Positions 9,729 to 16,563 of a DNA stretch of 24,194 nucleotides are shown one piece after another. Within the stretch, counting starts at the first letter, position 1; each line of letters opens with the position of its first letter. Below the pieces are notes generated by a model. It saw only the letters and a list, made by a program, of their open reading frames with translations, was not told the origin of the DNA and searched no databases. The DNA comes from JALZUU01 sp964441245 (GTDB lineage: Bacteria > Bacteroidota > Bacteroidia > Chitinophagales > Saprospiraceae), in NCBI GenBank assembly GCA_964441245.1, contig CAYTVR010000094.1, forward strand, positions 1 to 24,194. The letters run 5' to 3'. Both the position numbers and the translations under genes were made by a program.

Positions 9729-10457
9729 ATGAAAAAGATTGTTATTCTTTTGTTTCTTGCTGGAGTAAGCCTTTACCTTTTTCGATCAGAAGATGCGAAT
9801 GCTTCTAATCAAATTGCCAAAGCTGATATTTCCCATAAAAAAGTCGAAAGAAATCCAGAAGAAATTCTTCACTATTATCGTAAAAAAGCGGTCAATACTA
9901 AAGCAGATACCAATGTCTTGGAAATGTTTCCAACGATACCGATGCATGAGTTTGATGGTCTTTTTAAAGCTTATCCTGAGTATACCAGTGATGGGTTTGA
10001 TTTTCCCGTAGGAAAACCAAATGCCAAAAATTATTTTAAAGCCCAACAGTTTGGAGAGACCAATCATCTCGGTGAAGATTGGAATGGTATCGGAGGTGGA
10101 AATACAGATCTTGGTGATCCTGTTTATAGTATTTCTCATGGCTTAGTCACTTTTTCTAAAGATGTTTGTTGTGGATGGGGCAATGTTATTCGAGTCATTC
10201 ATAAATTACCGAATCATCCTGAATTCACTTACGTTGAATCCATTTATGCGCATTTACATAATACGAATGTAAAAGCAGGAGACATGATCGCTAGAGGTCA
10301 ACAAATTGGGACCATCGGCACTGCTAATGGTCGTTATATGGCCCACCTTCATCTAGAAATGAGAGACTTTATCAACATGTCTTTAGGACCAGGTTATAGC
10401 GATGACTTGTATGGTTATTTAGATCCTTCTAAATTCATCTTAGAAAATAGACCTTAG
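9729..10457 (+). CDS. Exported M23 family metallopeptidase (LytM-like)
   Basis: Numbered from the ATG at 9729, residues 1-25 are a signal peptide or signal anchor (MKK, then a hydrophobic stretch at 4-18). Residues 105-215 are an M23 peptidase domain. The zinc ligands His113 and Asp117 (HLGED) and His208 (HLHLE) are present, as is the second conserved His175 (YAHLH), so the active site looks complete. The family cuts glycyl or D-amino-acid peptide bonds, usually in peptidoglycan cross-links. There is no LysM or coiled-coil region as in division-type homologues. Two other in-frame starts exist (GTG 9681, ATG 9702); 9729 gives the most typical signal peptide. The gene appears to stand alone, with gaps on both sides. 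The role in envelope turnover is inferred. Confidence 0.88.
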   Translation: MKKIVILLFLAGVSLYLFRSEDANASNQIAKADISHKKVERNPEEILHYYRKKAVNTKADTNVLEMFPTIPMHEFDGLFKAYPEYTSDGFDFPVGKPNAKNYFKAQQFGETNHLGEDWNGIGGGNTDLGDPVYSISHGLVTFSKDVCCGWGNVIRVIHKLPNHPEFTYVESIYAHLHNTNVKAGDMIARGQQIGTIGTANGRYMAHLHLEMRDFINMSLGPGYSDDLYGYLDPSKFILENRP

Positions 10458-10865
10458 TCTTTTTGTCCTGTTTCTAAAACTAGTTTATCTTTTTTTCAAT
10501 GGGTTTTGAAATTTCAAAACATACCCTTGTAATCTTATTTCATGCCTCTGGCCCTCTCTTTACTCCTGATCAGCTTGTCTAAAACAAATCCCTTCTTTAG
10601 CGGTAAAACAAGTCAAATTCCAAGCGCACAAAGACAGTAAGCGATCAAAGACATACCCTCCCCCTTCTTCGTTTTTCACAAAAAAAACTATTCCAGAATG
10701 TAATACTCCTAAATCAAAATTTTGTAGAAAAATAAATAAACTATCACATTTCGTATAAACCTAAAATTGGATTCGTTATGACATTTAAGAAAAAAGATAT
10801 AATTTCATACTGAAATCATTTAGATGATTTATTATTAAATCGCATTGGAGTAAATAAGCAAAATC
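10458..10865. other. Intergenic region with one short palindrome
   Basis: There is no gene in these 408 bases. A perfect 18-bp palindrome at 10503-10520 (half GTTTTGAAA) lies 45 bases past the M23 stop. It could form a weak hairpin, but no T tract follows, so it is not a convincing terminator. A pyrimidine-rich stretch lies around 10540-10570. No clear promoter for the next gene was found. Confidence 0.45.
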
Positions 10866-11096
10866 ATGGAACCTACAACTAATAAAAGTCAAGGAATAAA
10901 ATGGTTTATCATTTTATTGGTAACAACTATTACCATTTCTTTATTGTGGATCACTTTCGCATGGCACACAAAAAGAGCTATCGAAGATCCTTTTTCGGTT
11001 CATCTCATAACAATCCTTCTAAATGTAAGTATCTTTTTATTCTTTGAAAATTTAAAGAATGCAAGAAAACTTGAGAAGTTGAATCAAGCTGCATAA
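10866..11096 (+). CDS. Small hypothetical membrane protein (76 aa)
   Basis: The ATG at 10866 opens 76 codons. Residues 12-32 are a hydrophobic, probably membrane-spanning segment, and residues 45-60 a second one. Between them lies a short hydrophilic stretch (His-Thr-Lys-Arg-Ala-Ile-Glu-Asp-Pro). The C-terminus is basic and hydrophilic (KNARKLEKLNQ), which would place it in the cytoplasm under the positive-inside rule. The two-segment pattern makes it a credible gene despite its size. I recognise no family. It precedes the 11169 gene on the same strand by 72 bases, so the two could be co-transcribed. Confidence 0.55.
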   Translation: MEPTTNKSQGIKWFIILLVTTITISLLWITFAWHTKRAIEDPFSVHLITILLNVSIFLFFENLKNARKLEKLNQAA

Positions 11097-11168
11097 TTAT
11101 TGACAAATGATCTTTATAGATCTTGTTAATTTACTTTAAGTTAGAGCATCTTTAAAAAATTGAAGGAA

Positions 11169-11585
11169 ATGATAGAAGTTGAACATGACGAAATAGAAGA
11201 AAGCAAATGTGATTGTTGCGGTAATAAATCTTTGTTATTCACAAGATATTTATATGAAAATGAAGATCCTACAATGGTCTATTTATGTACTTTTGTTAAA
11301 GGCCATATCCCAAAAATCATCTCGGGAATCATTAGTATCGGTGATTGGAGCCATGATGGTAAACCCTCTGATAGATTTGCGTTTCCCTTTATGATTAAGT
11401 TAGAGAATGAAAATTATCATGTAATGATGGATCATAAAAAATATAGCCCATGGAAAGATACAACAATCCTTGGAAAAATTTTAGATAGAAATGAATCTCT
11501 AAGTCACGAATTAAAACCTGAGGTATATGAGGTGTTAGATTATATTGTGACCGAAGATGAAGAAGTAATCAACCTATTAGGATAA
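11169..11585 (+). CDS. Conserved protein of unknown function with N-terminal CxCC motif (138 aa)
   Basis: The start is taken as ATG 11169; a TTG three codons earlier is less likely. Residues 14-17 read CDCC followed by Gly, like half of a zinc ribbon, but no second cysteine pair follows (only Cys40), so metal binding is uncertain. Downstream are ISIGDW (56-60 region), SDRFAFPF (67-74), a VMMDH stretch (85-89), SPW (93-95) and LGKILDR (101-107). From memory this order (GxW, DRxAF, SPW, LGRxLDR) matches a widespread family of cytoplasmic proteins of about 140 residues with no assigned function. There is no signal peptide or membrane segment. A toxin-immunity role is conceivable but unsupported by the neighbours. 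Confidence 0.75.
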   Translation: MIEVEHDEIEESKCDCCGNKSLLFTRYLYENEDPTMVYLCTFVKGHIPKIISGIISIGDWSHDGKPSDRFAFPFMIKLENENYHVMMDHKKYSPWKDTTILGKILDRNESLSHELKPEVYEVLDYIVTEDEEVINLLG

Positions 11586-11950
11586 ACCCTTCATCATATA
11601 GTTAAGCAAACAACTTGCAGAGAGCAGGATTTACAACTTCAATCGTTGGTTTTAAGTAACTATTTAATGGACAATTAATGACCATCTTCAAAAGAACCTG
11701 CTAAACAGAGTCATGCCCATTTCCCGCAATTGTAAATTGCAAATCAATCAATAATCATGGAGCATAATACTAATGTTCAGTAAGTCATCCCAAAAAAGAT
11801 ACAAAGAAATTAAAATCCTATTACAAAGCCTTCTCCTCTATGCAATGAGATACTAAAGAGTAAATCCCTTAATTATAATTGCGACCTCAAATAAATTTTC
11901 AAAATGAATTTTAGCTAATAAAATAATTTCAGCCTTAACATAAGACAAAT
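11586..11950. other. Intergenic region before the GH117-like gene
   Basis: These 365 bases contain no credible gene and no terminator-like hairpin. A TAAATTTT element at 11892-11899 is one base off the -7 consensus and lies about 50 bases before the next start, but no TTG lies at the right distance. I therefore do not call a promoter. Confidence 0.4.
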
Positions 11951-13216
11951 ATGAAATTGAAAATTTTAAAACCACTACTGCTAATTTGTTTTTCTTTAAC
12001 CAGTGTATCAGTATATGCTCAGGAAGCATTCCCATTTGTTTTGCCAAAAGAAAAACCAGACAGACTACTCAGTGCTGCTATGGAAAGAAATTATACCAAG
12101 TACCTGGCACCAAGGCCCGAAGACAATGAGCTTTACACACAGTTTCGATATACAAAACTAGAAGGCTTTGATTACAATAATAATGACGGCACTATTTCAC
12201 GTCGCGACCCATCGAAAGTAATTTTTGAAAATGGAAAGTATTATGTTTGGTATACTTACCGCCATACTTCAGTAAAACCTATTGGAATGAATCGGGCAGA
12301 CGAAGCAAATGACACCCTTGCTACAGCCGATTGGGATTTATCAGAAATTTGGTATGCCACCAGCACCGATGGATTTAAATGGGAAGAACAAGGTGTGGCT
12401 GTTCCTCGCCCTCCAAAACCTGAAGTCGGATGGCGTTCGGTAACTACCACCGATATCTTAAAATGGAAAGGAAAATATTATCTCTATTATCAGGGCTTTA
12501 TCGAGGCAAGTGGCAAACGTGGTGATGATTGTCCGGTTGCAGTTTCTTATGCTGACTCACCTGAGGGCCCTTGGACACCATATAACAAAGTGGTGGTTGA
12601 AAATGGTAATAAAGGAGAATGGGATCAATACTCTATTCATGATCCTCACCCTTTCGTGTATAAGGACAAAATCTATTTATATTATAAATCAGATTTCGAT
12701 GGCAATCCCAATCTAGTACGTATGACTGGTTTGGCTACAGCCAATGACCCATTGGGACCATTCGAAAAACATCCATTGAATCCTGTAATAAATTCTGGAC
12801 ATGAAACAGTTATGTTCCCGTTTAAAGAAGGTATTGCTGCTTTAGTATTAAAAGATGGTAACGAACATTTTACCATCCAGTATGCTAAGGATGGTATAAA
12901 TTTCGAGATTGCATCCATTGTAGAGATGATGCCGGGAGCACCCGGACCGTACATACCAGATGCTTTTAACAGCAATGGCAATGGACGAGGGATTACTTGG
13001 GGGATTTCGCATCTGTCGCCTGCCTATTCTTGGGGACACCGAGTGAGTATGCTGATGCGATTCGATTGTGATTTAAGTCTTGATGTTCACGACATGGAAA
13101 TGAAAAGACACCAATACTACCACATGAATCCTGAATATTACTATAAACACGGATTAAGTAAAACACAACGAGAACGAATTGATAAAGAAAACAAAAAACT
13201 AGCTGAGAAAAGATAA
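11951..13216 (+). CDS. Secreted GH117-like glycoside hydrolase (probable alpha-1,3-L-(3,6-anhydro)galactosidase)
   Basis: Residues 1-23 are a signal peptide ending VYA before Gln24. Residues 41-46 read SAAMER, matching the SxAxxR motif of the N-terminal helical dimer-swap region known in GH117. The rest is a five-bladed beta-propeller style sequence with repeated YY(V/L)(W/Y)Y strands. The expected catalytic positions are present: Asp86 in RRDPSKV, Asp231 in HDPHPF and His284 in SGHETVMFPF. Characterised GH117 enzymes release 3,6-anhydro-L-galactose from the non-reducing end of neoagaro-oligosaccharides. A general pipeline might call this GH43; the SxAxxR motif and the GHET histidine favour GH117. 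Exact substrate is inferred. GC content is visibly higher than in the plus-strand neighbours (38-50% in several 60-base lines against 20-33%), and no agarase, SusC/D or other agar gene lies in the window. Confidence 0.82.
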   Translation: MKLKILKPLLLICFSLTSVSVYAQEAFPFVLPKEKPDRLLSAAMERNYTKYLAPRPEDNELYTQFRYTKLEGFDYNNNDGTISRRDPSKVIFENGKYYVWYTYRHTSVKPIGMNRADEANDTLATADWDLSEIWYATSTDGFKWEEQGVAVPRPPKPEVGWRSVTTTDILKWKGKYYLYYQGFIEASGKRGDDCPVAVSYADSPEGPWTPYNKVVVENGNKGEWDQYSIHDPHPFVYKDKIYLYYKSDFDGNPNLVRMTGLATANDPLGPFEKHPLNPVINSGHETVMFPFKEGIAALVLKDGNEHFTIQYAKDGINFEIASIVEMMPGAPGPYIPDAFNSNGNGRGITWGISHLSPAYSWGHRVSMLMRFDCDLSLDVHDMEMKRHQYYHMNPEYYYKHGLSKTQRERIDKENKKLAEKR

Positions 13217-13339
13217 AGTACTATGGCACAACAATGTGTATCATTAAATAGGCTACACACGCCAACTTTTGATAGTCATTTGATACGTCTGAAATCTCTT
13301 ACAAAATCATATACTCAACGTGGTGCACAATTAGAAAAA

Positions 13340-13978
13340 ATGAAAATCGCCTTTCTACATACATCAGATTCGCACATAATACGATTTGATAAAATCGTTA
13401 ATGAAATTGATAAAACAATAAACATCGAACATTTTGTAAATGAACAACTTTTAGAAACAGCACTCAAAACTGGTCAAATTGACAAAGAAAATTTCTATAA
13501 CGAAACACAGAAAATAAAGGCCCATGAATTTAAAAATATAATTTGTACTTGTTCCACTTATGGAGAACTGTGTAACGAAGATGAACAAGTTTATCGAATA
13601 GACAAGCCAATTGTTGAATTAATTGTTGCCAACTTCTCCAGTATTGGAATAGCCTTTACGGCAAAATCAACACAAAAGAAAAGCAATGAATTGGTACAAG
13701 AGACTGCTGAGAAAAAAGGAAAGGAAATAAAAATTCACGAAATTGATTGCCAACATTGCTGGACCTGGTTTGAAAAAGGAGATTCATATAAATATGAAAT
13801 CGAGATAGCCAATCAAATCAAAAAAACAGGAAATAATTGTGACGTAATATTTTTAGCGCAAGCATCTATGGAAGGCGCAAAAAAATTCTTACTGAAAGAA
13901 AAATATAAAACGGTTTCAAGTCCAAAGTTCGGTGTTGAAGAATTTATAGCATTAATAAAAAAGAAGAACTGTAGCTAA
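13340..13978 (+). CDS. Asp/Glu/hydantoin racemase-like protein (212 aa)
   Basis: From the ATG at 13340 the product opens MKIAFLHTSD, the usual first beta strand of this family. Other family-like segments are CTCSTYGE with Cys69 and Cys71, RIDKP at 86-90, SIGIAFTA at 101-108, and DVIFLAQASM at 168-177. Racemases of this superfamily use two cysteines as acid and base. Cys69 or Cys71 is the likely first; the second is unclear (Cys137 or Cys140 in a CQHC pair). The protein is cytoplasmic, and substrate cannot be told from sequence. An in-frame ATG at 13223 would add 39 residues that do not look like the family, so I chose 13340. It lies 123 bases past the GH117-like gene on the same strand. Its AT-rich composition differs from that gene. 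Confidence 0.75.
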   Translation: MKIAFLHTSDSHIIRFDKIVNEIDKTINIEHFVNEQLLETALKTGQIDKENFYNETQKIKAHEFKNIICTCSTYGELCNEDEQVYRIDKPIVELIVANFSSIGIAFTAKSTQKKSNELVQETAEKKGKEIKIHEIDCQHCWTWFEKGDSYKYEIEIANQIKKTGNNCDVIFLAQASMEGAKKFLLKEKYKTVSSPKFGVEEFIALIKKKNCS

Positions 13979-14042
13979 CAAAACATAAATCATCCAAACC
14001 TCTCATTCAGTCAGCATATTGTTATACTTTCCTGATAACCAT

Positions 14043-14074
14043 TTTGACTATTCAAAAAAAAATACCTAATTTAG
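14043..14074 (+). promoter_or_regulatory. Putative promoter of the Crp/Fnr gene
   Basis: TTTG at 14043-14046 and TAATTTAG at 14067-14074 are 20 bases apart. This fits the Bacteroidota arrangement of a -33 TTTG and a -7 TAnnTTTG box with one mismatch in the latter. The box lies 28 bases before the ATG at 14103. Confidence 0.42.
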
Positions 14075-14102
14075 AAATCCTAACGATTATAAGCAAAATC
14101 AA

Positions 14103-14669
14103 ATGTTCAAAGAATACCTTAAATCCTACAACCCCAAAATTGACGATGACATTTTGATGCAATATATTAAGCATTGGAGTGAATACTCCTATACAGGAAA
14201 ACACCTACTAACTGAAGAAGGCAAAACACAAAAGGATTTGTATTTTATTATTGAGGGTATTCAAAAGTCTTACTATTTAAATGACGGGAAAGAATATATC
14301 ATAGCTTTTACCTATCCTCCTTCTTTTTCAGGCATTCCAGAATCTTTTTTTACACAAACTCCTTCCAAATACTTTTTAGAGACCATCACTCCAACTCGTT
14401 TGCTAAAAATATCCTATGATAAACATCTGAAACTGCTTCAAGAATATAGACCAATAGAAACATTGTTTAGAGTAGCTACGGAAAGAATTCTCTTTGGATT
14501 AACAGAGAGACATCATGAATTGATGGCCTTCAATATTGAAAAACGATTCAAAACTTTTCTAAGCAGAAGTCCTCATCTTCTTAACCAGATTCCTCACAAG
14601 GATTTAGCTTCCTATCTAAGAATGAATGCTACTAATTTTAGTAAGCTCCTAGGGAAAGTAAAAATCTAA
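14103..14669 (+). CDS. Crp/Fnr family transcriptional regulator
   Basis: Residues 10-115 fit a cyclic-nucleotide-binding-type beta barrel (KHLLTEEGKTQKDLYFIIEG, then YIIAFTYPPSF). Residues 118-150 are the long connecting helix. Residues 163-187 form a winged helix-turn-helix with IPHKDLASYLRMNATNFSKLL, the usual style of short (about 190-residue) Bacteroidota members. The phosphate-binding cassette of true cAMP binders (GExx...RxA) is not evident, and no N-terminal cysteine cluster for an iron-sulphur centre is present, so the signal sensed is unknown. The gene ends at a palindrome with FNR-like half-sites that precedes the hydrolase gene, so that gene is a candidate target. Confidence 0.9.
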   Translation: MFKEYLKSYNPKIDDDILMQYIKHWSEYSYTGKHLLTEEGKTQKDLYFIIEGIQKSYYLNDGKEYIIAFTYPPSFSGIPESFFTQTPSKYFLETITPTRLLKISYDKHLKLLQEYRPIETLFRVATERILFGLTERHHELMAFNIEKRFKTFLSRSPHLLNQIPHKDLASYLRMNATNFSKLLGKVKI

Positions 14670-14690
14670 ATCTTGGTTTATACCAAGATT
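14669..14690. promoter_or_regulatory. Perfect palindrome, candidate Crp/Fnr operator
   Basis: AATCTTGGT (14669-14677) and its exact complement (14682-14690) flank TTAT. The core reads TTGGT-N4-ACCAA, one base per half-site away from the FNR consensus TTGAT-N4-ATCAA. Its centre at 14679.5 is about 41-42 bases before the transcription start expected from the -7 box at 14709-14716, the usual site of a class II activator. No T tract follows, which argues against a terminator. Confidence 0.55.
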
Positions 14691-14708
14691 AATAAGTTCA
14701 ATAGAGCA

Positions 14709-14716
14709 TAACTTTG
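14709..14716 (+). promoter_or_regulatory. -7 promoter box of the hydrolase gene
   Basis: TAACTTTG matches the Bacteroidota TAnnTTTG consensus perfectly, 51 bases before the ATG at 14768. No TTG lies 19-21 bases upstream. A missing -33 element next to a well-placed palindrome suggests that the promoter depends on an activator. Confidence 0.55.
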
Positions 14717-14767
14717 TAATAAAGATACAAGACGAAACTTAATTGTTTAATTCTAATTTTTATTACT

Positions 14768-15640
14768 ATGCAAAATCTAACAACAAGCCCAAAGTGGCTC
14801 GATACTAAGGAATATCCATTCAGCTCTCATTTCTTAAAAACGCAATGGGGTAAAATTCATTACATAGATGAAGGAAAGGGAGAAACCATTCTTTTCGTTC
14901 ATGGAACGCCTACTTGGTCTTTTGTATATAGAAACTATATTAAAGAACTATCTAAACACTATCGATGCATTGCTTTAGACCATTTAGGTTTTGGATTATC
15001 TGATAAACCAAAGCACTTTCCGGGGACTCCTCAACTTCATAGTGAAAATTTAAAACTCTTGATAGACACTCTTCAGCTCAAAGACATTACCTTAGTTGTT
15101 CATGATTTTGGCGGTCCGATTGGGCTTTCGCAAGCCATCGCTCATCCTGATAATATCAAAAGAATAGTTATGTTCAATACTTGGTTGTGGGAAACCAAAA
15201 ACGACCATGACGCTCAAAAAATCAATAAAATCCTACACAGTTGGTTGGGTAATTTGATCTATTTGAATACTAACTTTTCGCCAAAAATTCTTTTGAAAAA
15301 AGCGTTTTATGAAAAGAAATATTTAAGTAAAAATATACATCAACAATATCAAAAACCATTTTCAAATAAATCAAGTCGGTATGGATTATTGAAAATAGGA
15401 AAATCTTTAATCGGTTCATCAGATTGGTATCAACAACAGTGGAATCGAATGCATAAAATCAAGACCAAACCCATATTAATTTTATGGGGCAATAAAGATG
15501 AATTCATTAAAAATCATCATCTCGAAAAGTGGAAGGAAAATTTAGAAAACAAAACCATTTTCAATTTTAATACGGGACATTTTGTGCAAGAAGAAGCCTT
15601 TGAAAATAGTCTAATTAAAATAAAAAACTGGCTACAATAA
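14768..15640 (+). CDS. Alpha/beta hydrolase, haloalkane dehalogenase-like
   Basis: This 290-residue protein has the alpha/beta hydrolase fold and no signal peptide. Residues 45-50 HGTPTW form the oxyanion-hole motif, much like HGEPTW of DhlA-type dehalogenases. The nucleophile elbow is VHDFGG with Asp113. The probable acid is Asp244 (WGNKDEF) and the base His271 (TGHF). An Asp nucleophile separates it from Ser-type esterases and fits dehalogenases or epoxide hydrolases. However, the residue after the nucleophile is Phe114, where most characterised dehalogenases have the halide-binding Trp. Trp139 and Trp141 in the cap entrance might substitute. Dehalogenase activity is therefore uncertain. 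The gene follows a Crp/Fnr gene and a palindrome likely to control it. Confidence 0.87.
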   Translation: MQNLTTSPKWLDTKEYPFSSHFLKTQWGKIHYIDEGKGETILFVHGTPTWSFVYRNYIKELSKHYRCIALDHLGFGLSDKPKHFPGTPQLHSENLKLLIDTLQLKDITLVVHDFGGPIGLSQAIAHPDNIKRIVMFNTWLWETKNDHDAQKINKILHSWLGNLIYLNTNFSPKILLKKAFYEKKYLSKNIHQQYQKPFSNKSSRYGLLKIGKSLIGSSDWYQQQWNRMHKIKTKPILILWGNKDEFIKNHHLEKWKENLENKTIFNFNTGHFVQEEAFENSLIKIKNWLQ

Positions 15641-15648
15641 TAGCCAGT
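15627..15648 (+). terminator. Hairpin at the hydrolase stop codon
   Basis: ACTGGCTA (15627-15634) and its complement (15641-15648) enclose CAATAA, so the TAA stop sits in the loop. No T tract follows directly on the plus strand; a short one begins about 15 bases later. It could slow transcription or protect the mRNA end rather than act as a full terminator. Confidence 0.35.
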
Positions 15649-15690
15649 GCATTCAGCCAAACCTTTTTACATGACTAAAAAAAATAAAAT

Positions 15691-16497
15691 TTGAAACCAT
15701 TCACATCCATAAAAAAACACTTTAAACCAATTCAGCCAACTGTAAAAACTGAAAATGGAAATATAGTTTACAAGGAGATTAAACCTAAACCTAGTTTAGA
15801 AAATCACATCTATTGTTTTTGGCGATTAAGCACCAAACAACAACTAACGTTTCCATACAAATATCGAGTTGTTTCCGATGGATGTATAGATGTATTTTTC
15901 AATCTGAAAAATCCCCATGAAAGTTTTGTGATGGGTTTTTGCCATAAATACTCAGCGTTTTCAATTGGAAAAGAATTCGACTATGGAGGTATAAGATTCT
16001 ATCCATCTATTTTTCCTCTACTGTTTGGCCTTTCCGCAAAACTGTTAAGCGACAAAGATCAGCCTCTTAAAAATATTCTACCAGAATTAGCCAACTTTAT
16101 TTCATCAAAAGTTAAACAAGACTTCCTTTACTCTCTTGCTAATATCGACCAATATTTTGAATCAAAGATTCAGAATATAAAATCCCCAATTGATGAAAGG
16201 TATTATGCTGCATTCTTAAAAATCTTAGAAAAAAATGGCCACTTAGAAACAGAAAATGAATTACGAACAGGTCTAAGTCCAAGACAATTAAGAAGATTGT
16301 TCAATTATTATATTGGAACTTCTCCGAAATCATTTTGCCAAGTGGTGAGATTCCAATATATCTTAAATGCTAAAACATCTGATCAAAGTCTGAAAGAAAA
16401 TAAAATTTATTTTGATGTAGGTTTTTTCGACCAAGCTCATTTTATCAAAAATTTCAAAAAATTCTATGGCGTAACTCCAAGCAAGGCCTTTGAATGA
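15691..16497 (+). CDS. AraC family transcriptional regulator
   Basis: Residues 27-130 resemble the N-terminal sensor domain common in Bacteroidota AraC regulators (PSLENHIYCFWRL, then a VSDGCIDVFF segment and GIRFYPS). Residues 186-268 carry the double helix-turn-helix: LSPRQLRRLFNYYIGTSPKSF and then FDVGFFDQAHFIKNFKKFYGVTPSKAF, the hallmark C-terminal half. The only possible start upstream of the sensor domain is TTG at 15691, because an in-frame TAA lies at 15685-15687 and the next Met is residue 81. The gene lies 50 bases after the hydrolase and 66 before the VOC gene on the same strand. Pairing with a VOC gene suggests it controls that gene. The effector is unknown. Confidence 0.87.
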   Translation: MKPFTSIKKHFKPIQPTVKTENGNIVYKEIKPKPSLENHIYCFWRLSTKQQLTFPYKYRVVSDGCIDVFFNLKNPHESFVMGFCHKYSAFSIGKEFDYGGIRFYPSIFPLLFGLSAKLLSDKDQPLKNILPELANFISSKVKQDFLYSLANIDQYFESKIQNIKSPIDERYYAAFLKILEKNGHLETENELRTGLSPRQLRRLFNYYIGTSPKSFCQVVRFQYILNAKTSDQSLKENKIYFDVGFFDQAHFIKNFKKFYGVTPSKAFE

Positions 16498-16563
16498 TTA
16501 TGTCCGAAATTTACAATCCCATATGCTCATAAGAACTTAATTTTGAATAAAAAATTAATCATT

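Noticed and set aside
10503..10520. Palindrome as terminator of the M23 gene
   Set aside because: The stem is AT-rich and no T tract follows, so it is not a convincing terminator and has no evident binding protein.
12682..12981. Minus-strand ORF of 99 codons
   Set aside because: It is antisense to the GH117-like propeller, which has clear catalytic motifs.
11951..13216. Assignment of the propeller enzyme to GH43
   Set aside because: The SxAxxR motif near the N-terminus and the GHET histidine fit GH117 better; both families share the fold, so the call stays short of certain.
13223..13339. N-terminal extension of the racemase from ATG 13223
   Set aside because: These 39 residues do not resemble the family, and MKIAFLHTSD at 13340 matches the usual first strand.
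13970..14010. Integron attC site after the racemase
   Set aside because: The AGCTAAC string does not meet the RYYYAAC core and no matching inverse core was found at a suitable distance.
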